Shown here one piece after another: positions 50,562 to 58,956 of a stretch of 64,000 bases of DNA; position 1 is the stretch's first letter; every line of letters begins with the position of its first letter. Made by a program: the position numbers and the translations under genes. Below the pieces are notes generated by a model that searched no databases, had not been told where the DNA came from, and worked only from the letters and a program-made list of their open reading frames with translations. The stretch lies in NCBI RefSeq assembly GCF_036421855.1, contig NZ_JAZGOK010000001.1; one strand, given 5' to 3'. Source of the DNA: Georgenia_B sunbinii (GTDB lineage Bacteria > Actinomycetota > Actinomycetes > Actinomycetales > Actinomycetaceae).

Positions 50562-51176
50562 ATGACCACCGACGTGCACCAGGACCCCGCCCTCGCCCTC
50601 CGCCACCTGCTCTTCGACGATGCGCGCACGACGAACACCTTCGTCGACGAGCCGGTCGACCTCCAGACGGTGCGCGAGGTGTACGAGGCGGTGCGCTGGG
50701 CACCGACGGCGATGAACGCGCAGCCGCTGCGGCTGGCCGTCATCGCATCTGCCGACGCCCGCGCGCGTCTCGTGCCGCACATGTCCGAGGGCAATCGCGC
50801 CAAGACTCTGGCGGCACCGCTCACGCTCGTCGCGGCTTATGACCCCGCCTTCCACGAGCACCTCGACGTGCTCGCCCCGCACCGCGCCGGTGCCCGCGAG
50901 AAGCTCGACGGCGAGCCGGAGTTCCGTGACAGCTTCGCCCGCACCAACGGCCTGATCCAGCTCGGCTACCTCATCCTCGGGCTCCGGGGCGCCGGCCTGA
51001 GCGTGGGGCCGATGACCGGGATGGTCGCCACCGGCATCGACGGGGAGCTGTTCGCCGAGTCCGGGTGGCGCACGCTCGCGGTCCTCAACGTCGGGCACCG
51101 GGCCGCGGACCACCCGGAGGCGGTCCGCCCGCGGGCAGGCCGGCTGGACTTCGAGGCCGCCGCCGCTGTGCTGTAG
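50562..51176 (+). CDS. Nitroreductase family protein (RutE-like malonic semialdehyde reductase)
   Basis: 204 residues, one FMN-binding nitroreductase domain: ARTTNTFVDEPVDLQTVREV, WAPTAMNAQPLRLAV and LGYLILGLRGAGLSVGPMTG. The layout is that of the RutE/HadB branch that reduces malonic semialdehyde or related compounds with NAD(P)H. No other rut gene is nearby, so the substrate is unproven. The start is ambiguous: ATG 50562 gives the usual N-terminus, while an upstream ATG at 50502 would reach into the tsaD promoter. It converges on the DUF916-like gene with ten bases between them. Confidence 0.82.
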   Translation: MTTDVHQDPALALRHLLFDDARTTNTFVDEPVDLQTVREVYEAVRWAPTAMNAQPLRLAVIASADARARLVPHMSEGNRAKTLAAPLTLVAAYDPAFHEHLDVLAPHRAGAREKLDGEPEFRDSFARTNGLIQLGYLILGLRGAGLSVGPMTGMVATGIDGELFAESGWRTLAVLNVGHRAADHPEAVRPRAGRLDFEAAAAVL

Positions 51177-51186
51177 CCGTCGGCGG

Positions 51187-52314
51187 TCAGCCGTCCGACG
51201 CCCCCGAGGTCACCGTAGCTCTCACGTCGTGCTCGTCCTCCTCGCGCGCCCGCGCTACGGCCGCGGCCACCGCGGCGTCGACCGCCCGCGCGCGCCGCTT
51301 GCGCAGCCGTAGCCGCCAACCGACGAGTCCGGCGAGCACCACGATCAGGGCGAGGTGCAGCCACGGCACCGCCCACACCGTGGTGCCGGCCCGAGTGCTG
51401 CTCAGCGCGGCGTCGACGACGTCCTCACCGACGACGGACTGCTCCGCGTAGACCGCGGTGTCCAGCAGACCCAGCGGCCACACCCCGGGGATCTCCGCGC
51501 TCATCCGGGCCTCCTGGCGCGGCAGCACCTCGCGCTGCTCGCCGAGCACCGCGTTCCCGACGGCCGAGGCGCCGAAGAGCCCCTCGACGGTGGCGCTCTG
51601 CACCGAGCCGAGCCGGACGTTGCCGTCGTTCTGCACGGTGTAGTCGACGTGGAGCGTGCCGGGCTGGAGCGGGTTCCACGACGGCTCATACCGGGTGGTG
51701 AGGTCGCTGATGGTCACCTGCGGCGCCAGCTCGCCGCTGACCCTCAGGTGGATGCGTGTCCCGACCCGCGAGTCGAAGCCGACCTGCGGGCCGTCCGGCG
51801 ACTCCCCCACCCGGCTCACCGAGGCGGCGATGCCGCCGGGGTGGTCGCCCGGCAGGGCGTCGCCCGGCACGGTGAGGGTGAACGGGACGACGGCGCTCTC
51901 CTGCGCGGGCACCTCGACGGAGGCCGCGATCTCGACCCAGGAGCCCACGTCCACCGGCTCCGCCGCACTGGGCAGCAGGTCGAACGCACCCTCCGGGCCG
52001 ATGAGGCCGTCACTGCTGACGAGGTCGAAGACCACGGCGCGGTCGGAGTAGTTCATCACCTCGACGAAGTCCTCGATCACGTCCCCGGGGTCGACCTCGT
52101 GGCGCATCGACACCCGGCCGTCACCGCCCTCGGCGTCGGCGGGCACGATGCCCCAGGTGATCCGGTCCGCGGCCGCGGGCTCGACGGCGCGCGGGGCGGA
52201 GATGGCAACGGCGGCGGGCGGTCCTACCGAGGCGCCGACGGCGGCCGCCGGGGCGGCGACGACGAGCGGCACCGCGACCGCGACGAGGGACAGGGTGCGA
52301 CGAAGCAGGGTCAT
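51187..52314 (-). CDS. DUF916-like cell-wall-associated membrane protein
   Basis: 375 residues. A signal peptide is followed by an Ig-like N-terminal domain of the WxLIP/DUF916 type (ITWGIVPADAEG; GRVSMRHEVDPGDVIEDFVE; VMNYSDRAVVFDLVSSDG; LPGDHPGGIAASV), a second beta domain (LHVDYTVQNDGNVRLGSVQS), a membrane span (WLHLALIVVLAGLVGWRLRL) and a basic tail. In Firmicutes, DUF916 proteins are encoded beside WxL-domain surface proteins and help anchor them. Here the next gene upstream ends in a WxL-like domain, which supports the call. It probably presents or holds those proteins at the peptidoglycan. Confidence 0.78.
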   Translation of the reverse strand: MTLLRRTLSLVAVAVPLVVAAPAAAVGASVGPPAAVAISAPRAVEPAAADRITWGIVPADAEGGDGRVSMRHEVDPGDVIEDFVEVMNYSDRAVVFDLVSSDGLIGPEGAFDLLPSAAEPVDVGSWVEIAASVEVPAQESAVVPFTLTVPGDALPGDHPGGIAASVSRVGESPDGPQVGFDSRVGTRIHLRVSGELAPQVTISDLTTRYEPSWNPLQPGTLHVDYTVQNDGNVRLGSVQSATVEGLFGASAVGNAVLGEQREVLPRQEARMSAEIPGVWPLGLLDTAVYAEQSVVGEDVVDAALSSTRAGTTVWAVPWLHLALIVVLAGLVGWRLRLRKRRARAVDAAVAAAVARAREEDEHDVRATVTSGASDG

Positions 52315-52335
52315 CAGCGTTCTTCCAGTTCCGCG

Positions 52336-52370
52336 GCAGGGCTGCGGGGTCGTGCCCCGCAGCCCTGCCC
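52336..52370 (-). terminator. 15-bp hairpin terminator after the isomerase/WxL gene
   Basis: Bases 52336-52350 pair perfectly with 52356-52370 (loop TCGTG). A close copy with one mismatch lies behind the other WxL-tail gene at 58884-58920, so the terminator was duplicated together with the tail. Confidence 0.8.
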
Positions 52371-52406
52371 GTGGTCATGCCGGTGACCGGTCGGTCACCG
52401 GTCCGG

Positions 52407-53923
52407 TCAGTCGACCGGGAACAGCGAGAGCGTCACCGTGCTGGTGTAGACGCCGTCGGCGACATCCACCGGGGTCTCCAGGACCAGGTCGGCGCCGAGC
52501 TCGGTAGAACCGAGCCGACCCTCCCCGACCGCCGAGGCCAGCGTCGCCGGNGCGTCACCGTGCTGGTGTAGACGCCGTCGGCGACATCCACCGGGGTCTC
52601 CAGGACCAGGTCGGCGCCGAGCTCGGTAGAACCGAGCCGACCCTCCCCGACCGCCGAGGCCAGCGTCGCCGGCACCGCCAGGCCAGGCCCACCGGAGAGC
52701 TCACCGGCAACCGCAGCACCCGGGGTGACCCCGACCTTGCCCTCCAGCTGACCCGGGACCCAGCCCAGGTGCGAGCCCGACAGCTCACCGGACGTGTGCC
52801 CGAAGTCAGTGGTCTGACCCGTCACGCTCCACCCGTCCGCGGTGCCCTGCGCCGCACGGGAGTCGGTCACCGACACGGTCGGCAGCTCACCGGAGAACCG
52901 CCACCGGTCACCCGCGTTCAGTGCCCGGCCCAGGTCGACCGACGCACCGAAGTCCGCGACCGACAGGGTGAGTGCACCGCCCTCACCGTCGCCCAGCTCC
53001 GGCACCGTGGCGTGGAGCGGGATGCCCTCACTGTCGGCCGACGGGTCGGCGGTGAGGTTGGCGAGGCTGTTGCACGCCGAGGTGACGCCGTCGGGCGTCG
53101 GGCGGTCGTGCTCGATGAAGTACCACTCGATCCCGGCGACGTCACGCAGCGCGAACATCTCCTGGAAGTCGATGACCCCCTCGCCGACGTCGGCGAAGGA
53201 GCCGTCCTCAGCCATGTCCTTGACGTGGACGAGCGGGAAGCGGCCGGGGTAGGCCTCGAACATGTCAGCAGCGCTGACCCCGACGCTGGCCGCCCAGTAG
53301 ACGTCGAGCTCCATGGCCAGGTGCTCGGTCTCGTTGAGGAGCGTCTCGTACCCGGTGACGCCGTCCTCCTCGACCTCGAACTCCCAGCCGTGGTTGTGGT
53401 AGGCGAGCGTGATGCCCTCCGCGGCGAGCGCCTCGGCGATCGGGTCGAGGGTCGCTGCGGCCTCGGCGTAGTCCGCCAGGGTGTCCCAGCTCCCCGAGCC
53501 GGAGAGGCGCACGTACTTGGCACCGAGGGCCTCGGCCTCCGCGATGACGAGGTCGAGGTCGTCGGTGAGGTTGCCGAGGCTGACACCGATCGACCGGACG
53601 TTGATCCCGGCCTCCTCGGCCATCGGCGCCAGCTCCGCGCCGGTGAGGCCGTAGAAGTTGCCGGCGCCACCGGAGGGCTCGGCGTTGGTGAAGCCGCACT
53701 GGGCGAGCGCGTTGAGGGTCCCCTGCGGGTCCTCCGCCATCTGCGTGCGGGTGGTGAACAGGACGAGGCCGATCTGGTCCTCGGGGATCGGCCAGTAGGC
53801 GTCCGGGTCGGCCGGGGTCGCGGCCATGGCCGGTGCGGACAGGGCCATGGTGGCAGGCAGTGCTGCCGCGGCGAGCAGCGCGGCTCCGCGCCGCAAGGCG
53901 CGGGATGACGTTCTGGACATCAT
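52407..53923 (-). CDS. Secreted sugar isomerase/lyase-like TIM-barrel protein with WxL-like tail (broken by assembly artefact)
   Basis: A signal peptide (LLAAAALPATMALSAPAMA) is followed by an AP-endonuclease-2/xylose-isomerase-like TIM barrel (about residues 45-300) with the metal-site motif YHNHGWEFE, ELDVYWAASVGV, HVKDMAEDGSF and FIEHDRPTPDG. The last ~160 residues are a WxL-like domain (DRWRFSGELPTVSVTDSRAA; GWSVTGQTTDF; VYTSTVTLSLFPVD), nearly identical to the tail of the protein encoded at 58,957. As sequenced, the frame breaks at the N at 52551, where 121 bases are repeated. Removing 122 bases leaves 1395 bases and a clean 464-residue frame. Secreted members of the fold can open keto-sugars; a lyase role is an inference. 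The ATG has AAAGGAG upstream. Confidence 0.83.
52430..52672. other. Assembly artefact: 121-bp exact duplication around a single N
   Basis: Bases 52430-52550 are identical to 52552-52672, with one N at 52551 between them. The copy length (121) is a typical assembler k-mer size, and the block lies in a region with a close paralogue at 58.98-59.10 kb. This looks like two contig ends that overlap by one k-mer and were joined with N instead of merged. Confidence 0.85.
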
Positions 53924-54025
53924 GCGTTCTCCTTTGAACTCGATTGTCAGCGTGGATTGCGGACACGGAGGGATTACCGGCCCGGCGTGACAACACCTTG
54001 ACCATGGTCTTTCGCATGAGCAGTC

Positions 54026-54039
54026 GTCAACGCATTGCC
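54026..54039. promoter_or_regulatory. Dyad operator GTCAA-N4-TTGCC upstream of the isomerase/WxL gene
   Basis: GTCAA-CGCA-TTGCC is a dyad (10 of 14 positions symmetric) and on the minus strand overlaps a TTGACG -35-like box, followed after 18 bases by CATGGT. The same arrangement, with a different centre, is found in front of the other WxL-tail gene (62391-62404). Confidence 0.5.
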
Positions 54040-54099
54040 ATTTTTTGCCTGAACCTTCTCACTGATACCGCCGAAGCGATTGGTTAATCTACAGAAAGC

Positions 54100-54158
54100 A
54101 CAATTCAGCCCGCCCCGACGTGCCGTACCGGCAATTGTCGCGGGGAGGGCTGAATTGT
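54100..54158 (-). terminator. Long hairpin terminator of the transporter/oxidoreductase operon
   Basis: ACAATTCAGCCC (54100-54111) pairs with GGGCTGAATTGT (54147-54158). The stem continues inward as CCCCG/CGGGG after one mismatch. On the minus strand it follows the oxidoreductase gene (ending 54202) and precedes the isomerase gene. Confidence 0.75.
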
Positions 54159-54201
54159 CTCTTCCCGGCCGCGGGCGGACACCACGGCCGATTGTTGGGG
54201 C

Positions 54202-55230
54202 CTATTCCAGGTCGGCCGGCCGCACCGTCCTTCCGGTACGGGCGGCCTCGTAGATGGCACAGAGCAGGCGCACCGTCTCGACAGCGTCGGCTGCGTCGAC
54301 GGCGGGCGCCCTGCCCTCGCGGAGGGCACCGACGATGTCCCGCCACTGGTTGAGGTGGCCGACGTGGCCGATCGCAAGCGGGTCCGACGCTCCGCTGGTG
54401 ATCGCCCGGCCGCCGGCCGGCGCCGGCACGTCCCCCACCTCCCACCGGTCGACGGTGCCCTGCCCGAGCTCCACCGCCCCCGAGGTGAGGTGCAGCGAGA
54501 TCGTCGCCGGATCACCGGGCGGGGTCGCGGTGGAGGTACTGATGAGGCCGAGCGCACCGGAGGTGAAGCGCACGGTGGCCACCGTGGTGTCCTCGGCCTC
54601 GATGTCGTGGCCGAGGGTGCCGTACTGCGCGGTGACGCTCTCGACCGGGCCGCACAGCCACCGCAGGATGTCGACGTTGTGCACCCCCTGGTTCATCAGC
54701 GAGCCGCCACCACCGGCCATCAAGGTGCGCCACGGCGCCGACCGGTAGTAGTCGTCGTCGCGGTACCAGTGGACGTGCGTCGTGGCCAGCCGCACCTGCC
54801 CCAGTGCGCCGGACCGCAGCGCCGCGGCGAGGTGGACGTGCTCGGGCTCGAACCGGCGCTGGGAGACCATGGAGACCATCAGGCGCCGCTCCGCAGCGGT
54901 GCGGGCCACGTGCTCGGCGTCCGTCACGGTCACCGCGAGCGGCTTCTCGACGACGACGTGCCGGCCGGCCTCGAGTGCAGCGGTGGCGAGCGACGCGTGG
55001 CTCTCGGTCGGTGAGCAGATGGCGACGACGTCGACGCCGTCGTGCTCCGCCACCTGCCGCGCGTCGACCTGAACGGCGCCCGGCCACCCGGCGGCGGCGA
55101 CCCCGTCAGGGCCGCCGCCGCTGTAGGCGACCAGGGAGACGTCCTCGCGCAGCTCGGCCAGCGCCCGGGCGTGCATCGTGCCGATGCCGCCGAGCCCGAC
55201 GATGCCGACTCCGATGGTGCGGGTGGCCAT
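54202..55230 (-). CDS. Gfo/Idh/MocA family oxidoreductase
   Basis: 342 residues. An N-terminal Rossmann domain (IGVGIVGLGGIGTMHARALA) with CSPTESHASLATAALEAGRH and the family motif VVEKPLAVT is followed by a C-terminal alpha/beta domain (GGGGSLMNQGVHNVDILRWL, where the His may act in catalysis). Members oxidise sugars or inositols with NAD(P). Last gene of a four-gene operon, one base behind the ABC ATPase gene. With the secreted TIM-barrel protein next door it may belong to a keto-sugar route. Confidence 0.9.
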   Translation of the reverse strand: MATRTIGVGIVGLGGIGTMHARALAELREDVSLVAYSGGGPDGVAAAGWPGAVQVDARQVAEHDGVDVVAICSPTESHASLATAALEAGRHVVVEKPLAVTVTDAEHVARTAAERRLMVSMVSQRRFEPEHVHLAAALRSGALGQVRLATTHVHWYRDDDYYRSAPWRTLMAGGGGSLMNQGVHNVDILRWLCGPVESVTAQYGTLGHDIEAEDTTVATVRFTSGALGLISTSTATPPGDPATISLHLTSGAVELGQGTVDRWEVGDVPAPAGGRAITSGASDPLAIGHVGHLNQWRDIVGALREGRAPAVDAADAVETVRLLCAIYEAARTGRTVRPADLE

Positions 55231-55231
55231 C

Positions 55232-56008
55232 TCAGTCGTGCGCCTGACTGGCCCCGAGGAGGTCGCGCACCCGTTCCGAGGCCACCGCGAAGCGGGGGTC
55301 GGACATCGTCGGGCCGTAGTCCCGGTCGTCGGGAAGCCCCGGCTCGATGACCTCGGCGATACGCCCGGGACGTGGCGTCATGACGACGATCCGGTTGCCC
55401 AGGTAGACCGCCTCGGCGACCGAGTGGGTGACGAGGACGATGGTCGTCCCGGTCTCCCGCCAGATCCGGTTCATCTCGAGGTTCATGTGCTCACGGGTGA
55501 GCGCGTCCAGCGCACCGAACGGCTCGTCCATGAGCAGCACCCGCGGCTCGTGGAGCAGCGCGCGGCACAGCGCCACCCGCTGCTGCATGCCGCCGGACAG
55601 CTCGTGGGGCAGCGCCCGCTCGAACCCCTTGAGGCCGGTGAGCTCGATGAGCGCATCGGCCCGGCGGCCGGCATGGGCCTTGTCCATGCCCCGCATCTCG
55701 CCCTGGAGCAGGATGTTCTTGCGGACCCCGCGCCACTCGAGCAGCGACGACCGCTGGAAGGCGAAGCCGATCTCCTTCTGCGGGCCGTCGACCGGCTTGC
55801 CGAACAGGTTCACCGACCCGGACGTGGCCCGGGTGAGGCCGGCCATGATCTTGAGCATCGTCGACTTGCCGCAGCCGGAGGGCCCGGCGATGGTGATGAA
55901 CTCGCCCGCCGAGACGCTGAGCGAGACGTTGTCGAGCGCGACCGTCTCCGAGCGCTTGGAGACGAACTTCCGGGTGAGGTTCTTGACCTCGATGATTGCC
56001 TGCGTCAC
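55232..56008 (-). CDS. ABC transporter ATP-binding protein (SsuB/TauB/ThiZ class)
   Basis: 258 residues. Walker A AGPSGCGKSTMLKIMAG, Q-loop FAFQRSSLLEWRGVRKN, signature LSGGMQQRVALCRALL, Walker B VLLMDEPFGALD and switch His in LVTHSVAEAVYLG are all present, as in importers for sulfonates, nitrate or HMP. The GTG start at 56008 follows the binding-protein gene after 38 bases. It powers the permease and binding protein encoded just upstream. Confidence 0.92.
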   Translation of the reverse strand: MTQAIIEVKNLTRKFVSKRSETVALDNVSLSVSAGEFITIAGPSGCGKSTMLKIMAGLTRATSGSVNLFGKPVDGPQKEIGFAFQRSSLLEWRGVRKNILLQGEMRGMDKAHAGRRADALIELTGLKGFERALPHELSGGMQQRVALCRALLHEPRVLLMDEPFGALDALTREHMNLEMNRIWRETGTTIVLVTHSVAEAVYLGNRIVVMTPRPGRIAEVIEPGLPDDRDYGPTMSDPRFAVASERVRDLLGASQAHD

Positions 56009-56046
56009 TGCTGCGTCCTGCCTGTCCTCTACTGCCGCTGCGGAGC

Positions 56047-57087
56047 TCACTCGGCGTCCGTGAAGCTGCTGTCCCAGTAGTTCTCTACGGCGGCGTCGCC
56101 GTCGAACTCGGTGTACTCGGTGAGGAAGGCGATGGTGTCCTCCCACTGCTGCGTCGTGTTGACCCCGGGGGCCCCGGCCTCCTCAAGGTTGAGCAGCTCG
56201 ATGGTCGTCTCGAGCTGTCCCGTGAGCACCTCGGCCGGCGGAGCCTGGTCGGCCCCTGCCTCCATGGCGGCGGCGGCACCCTCGATGTCGTCGGCGGACG
56301 CCTCGAAGGCCTGCTGCGTCGCCCGCACCATGGCCTCGACCAGCTCGGGGTCGTCGGCGATGGTGCTGTCGTTCGCGATCAGCCCGAGCCCGAGCATGTT
56401 CATCCCGAAGTCGGCGAACGGCAGTGCCTCAACCTCCCGGCCGGTCTGGTTCGCGATGGTCGGAGCCTGGTCGTGGTAGAAGCCCTGGATCGCGTCGACC
56501 TGACCCTCGATGAGGGCCGCGATCTTGCCTGCGGCGTCGATGTTGACGACGGTCACGTCCGCGGGGTCGACCCCGTTGATCTCGAGCCAGGCGGGGAAGG
56601 TGCCGTACATGGCGTCGCCGGGCGTGCCGCCGACGGTCTTGCCGACGAGGTCGGCCGGCTCCGTGATGCCCTGGTCGGCGAAGAACTCCACCGAGCTGGG
56701 GCCGGTCTGCAGGAAGACGCCGACGCTCTTGACGGGCATGCCGGAGCTGATCCCGTTGAGCAGCGGTGGGGTGTCCACCCAGCCGAAGTCGGTGTTGTTC
56801 TGCGCGACCTGCTGGACGGTGTTGCCCGAGCCGTTGCCCGCGTTGATGGTGAGGTCGATGCCCTCGGCCTCGAAGATGCCCTCCTGCACGCCGTAGTAGA
56901 ACGGGGCGTGCTCGCCGTAGGGCACCCAGTTGAGCGTGACGGTGACCTCGGTGAGCTCGGCGGCGTCGCCGGTGGCATCACCGTTGGCGTCATCACCGCC
57001 GTCACCGTCGGAGCCGGAACAGCCGGCGAGGAACAGCCCGGCCACCGCGACCGGAACGAGGACCTTGGCACTGAGGGAACGACGCAT
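56047..57087 (-). CDS. ABC transporter substrate-binding lipoprotein, NMT1/THI5-like
   Basis: 346 residues with a lipobox (LFLAGC, Cys near 22) and a type II binding fold. NMT1/SsuA features: VTLNWVPYGEHAPFYYGVQE, GIFEAEGIDLTINAGNGSG and QTGPSSVEFFADQG, with DLVGKTVGGTPGDAMY. The class binds pyrimidine precursors, riboflavin precursors, sulfonates, nitrate or related small molecules; the ligand cannot be deduced. The ATG at 57087 follows the leader ACTTCAGAGAGGCAGT, which also precedes the permease gene. Confidence 0.88.
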   Translation of the reverse strand: MRRSLSAKVLVPVAVAGLFLAGCSGSDGDGGDDANGDATGDAAELTEVTVTLNWVPYGEHAPFYYGVQEGIFEAEGIDLTINAGNGSGNTVQQVAQNNTDFGWVDTPPLLNGISSGMPVKSVGVFLQTGPSSVEFFADQGITEPADLVGKTVGGTPGDAMYGTFPAWLEINGVDPADVTVVNIDAAGKIAALIEGQVDAIQGFYHDQAPTIANQTGREVEALPFADFGMNMLGLGLIANDSTIADDPELVEAMVRATQQAFEASADDIEGAAAAMEAGADQAPPAEVLTGQLETTIELLNLEEAGAPGVNTTQQWEDTIAFLTEYTEFDGDAAVENYWDSSFTDAE

Positions 57088-57146
57088 GAGAACTGCCTCT
57101 CTGAAGTAACACATGGGGTTGACGAACGAGCGAAGGTACCGGCGGG

Positions 57147-58022
57147 TCAGGAGCCGCCCAGGATCATGTTGTCTCGGCGGCTGGGGTGCCAGGGGATCAC
57201 CACCGCCTCCAGCGCCTCGACGATCATGAAGAGCACGATGCCAATCGCGGACATGAGGATGAGGACGGCGAACAGGAGCGGGGCATCCAGGTTCCCGCTC
57301 GCCAGGAGGAGCACGTATCCCAGCCCCTCCGTGGCACCGACGAACTCACCGACGACCGCGCCGACGACCGCGAGGGTCACCGCCACCTTGAGGCCGGACA
57401 TCAGCGACGGCAGCGAGGTGGGGAAGCGCACCTTCATGAAGGTCTTCCACCGCGAGGCGCCCATCGTGGCCGACAGCTCCAGCAGCTCGGGATCCACCGC
57501 CCGCAGCCCGGCGACCGCCGAGACGACGACGGGGAAGAACGCGATGAGGACGGCGAGGATGATCTTCGGCGTCATGCCGACGCCGAACCAGACGACCAGG
57601 ATGGGCGCGATGGCGATCTTCGGGATGACCTGCGCGAAGAGGATGAGCGGGTAGAGCGACTTCTCGGCGGTCGGTGAGTAGACGAGCAGCACCGCGGTCA
57701 GGACGCCGATGATTGCCGCGAGGACGAAACCGATGATCGTCTCCAGCGTCGTCACCCAGGTGTGCTGAAGCAGCAGTGCCCAGTCCTCGATCAGGGTCAG
57801 GACCACGTCGCCAGGAGCGGGCACGAGGTACGGCGGGACGAGTTCCAGGAATGCCACCAGCCACCAGGCGGCGATGACGGCCGCCAGGACCAGCGCCGGT
57901 CGCCAGGCGGCTTCGAGCAGCCCGACCGTGCGCCGCCAGGTCTTGCTTCGTTCGGGTCGGGGGCGGTCGCCCCCCGCCGGCGCTACCTGCTCGCCGGTCA
58001 CGGTCTCTTCAACCACGGCCAT
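57147..58022 (-). CDS. ABC transporter permease (SsuC/TauC class)
   Basis: 291 residues, about six membrane spans, with the BPD_transp_1 EAA loop (ELLELSATMGASRWKTFMKV RFPTSLPSL) that contacts the ATPase, and FLELVPPYLVPAPGDVVLTL near the start. It is the first gene of the operon; the ATG at 58022 has GAGAGG in a leader of about 200 bases. A promoter (58231-58260) and a LacI-type operator (58201-58214) lie upstream. Confidence 0.9.
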   Translation of the reverse strand: MAVVEETVTGEQVAPAGGDRPRPERSKTWRRTVGLLEAAWRPALVLAAVIAAWWLVAFLELVPPYLVPAPGDVVLTLIEDWALLLQHTWVTTLETIIGFVLAAIIGVLTAVLLVYSPTAEKSLYPLILFAQVIPKIAIAPILVVWFGVGMTPKIILAVLIAFFPVVVSAVAGLRAVDPELLELSATMGASRWKTFMKVRFPTSLPSLMSGLKVAVTLAVVGAVVGEFVGATEGLGYVLLLASGNLDAPLLFAVLILMSAIGIVLFMIVEALEAVVIPWHPSRRDNMILGGS

Positions 58023-58200
58023 ACTGCCTCTCTGAAGTCTGTCGAAATCGTCCACCGGTCGAGGGTGTGCCGGCACACGCCGGCCGGAGGCCGGGGGCAC
58101 TGTCGGTCCGCGGTCGTTCGCCGTCGATCACCGCCCGTGGGCGGCGAGGGCCGCGCTGCAGAACTGACATCACACCTCCACACTGAGGATCGAGTTGACT

Positions 58201-58214
58201 GGAAAACGCTTGCG
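58201..58214. promoter_or_regulatory. Candidate LacI-family operator of the transporter operon
   Basis: GGAAAACGCTTGCG matches the LacI/cre consensus TGWAARCGNTWNCW at 12 of 14 positions, including the central CG. It lies just downstream of the predicted transcription start, a repressing position. The LacI regulator at 62.5 kb is a candidate. Confidence 0.5.
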
Positions 58215-58230
58215 GTCCAGCCGTCGATCG

Positions 58231-58260
58231 AACGTAAGTTGGCCGGTCAAGGCGAGTCAA
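58231..58260 (-). promoter_or_regulatory. Promoter of the NMT1-type transporter operon
   Basis: Minus strand: TTGACT (58260-58255), 18 bases, TACGTT (58236-58231), predicting a start near 58224. Confidence 0.55.
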
Positions 58261-58401
58261 GGAATGCCGGGCGCCGTTGGCAAACGTGTGCAAAGCGCCC
58301 GGACGAGCCCCTCCCAGGACCGCGGAACCGCGCCAAAACCGGCCGCCCCAGCCCCCACCCGCTATCGCTCTCCCCTTCGCTCTCGCTCTCGCTCTCCCTC
58401 C

Positions 58402-58862
58402 GCGACAGCAGGATTGTCCACGCCCTCCCACCCGCGACAGCGGGGTTACCAACGCCCTGCTGTCGTGACAGCGGGATTACCAACACTCCTGCGGTCGTGA
58501 CAGCGGAGTTACCAACGCCCCTGCTGTCGTGACAGCGGGATTACCAACGCCCCTGCTGTCGTGACAGCGGGATTGTCGACAGACCCGTCGCCGACAGCAG
58601 CGCGGAGCTGCACTCGTGGGTCCACGCTCCGGGACGAGCAGTCACCGAAGCCTCCACGGCCTCGCGTAGAGCCTGGATCGAGCACCAGACAACGGAGACC
58701 GTCCCCCGCGGGACCAGCCCGCCGAGGACGTCTCGTCGACAACCCCGCTGTCACGGGTGGGCGGGCGTGGACAACCCCGCTGTCGCGAGAAAGGGGGCGG
58801 CGCGTGGACAACCCCGCTGTCACGAGAAAGGGGGCGGCGCGTGGACAACCCCGCTGTCACGA
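58402..58862. repeat. Repeat cluster D: two oppositely oriented arms
   Basis: Left arm: six cores GACAGCRGGRTT at 58404, 58436, 58467, 58499, 58531 and 58563, a 31-32 bp period. The 32-bp unit begins GACAGC and ends GCTGTC, so each is itself an imperfect palindrome. Right arm: four cores GACAACCCCGCTGTC in the opposite orientation at 58738, 58770, 58807 and 58844 (32- and 37-bp periods, with CGAGAAAGGGGGCGG between the last ones). About 160 bases separate the arms. The core is that of the 18-bp family at 3.0 and 31.6-32.1 kb. No gene is seen between 58261 and 58956. Confidence 0.85.
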
Positions 58863-58883
58863 GAAAAGGGGGTGGGCGTGGCA

Positions 58884-58920
58884 GGGCAGGGCTCCGGGGT
58901 GGTGCCCCGCAGCCCTGCCC
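58884..58920 (-). terminator. Hairpin terminator after the dehydrogenase/WxL gene
   Basis: Bases 58884-58899 pair with 58905-58920 with one mismatch (loop TGGTG). It is a near copy of the hairpin at 52336-52370. Confidence 0.75.
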
Positions 58921-58956
58921 GTGGTCATGCCGGTGACCGGGCGGTCACCGGTCCGG

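Noticed and set aside
52430..52672. Frameshifted or pseudogenised isomerase gene
   Set aside because: The break coincides with an N and an exact 121-bp duplication; removing one copy restores the frame, so it is an assembly error.
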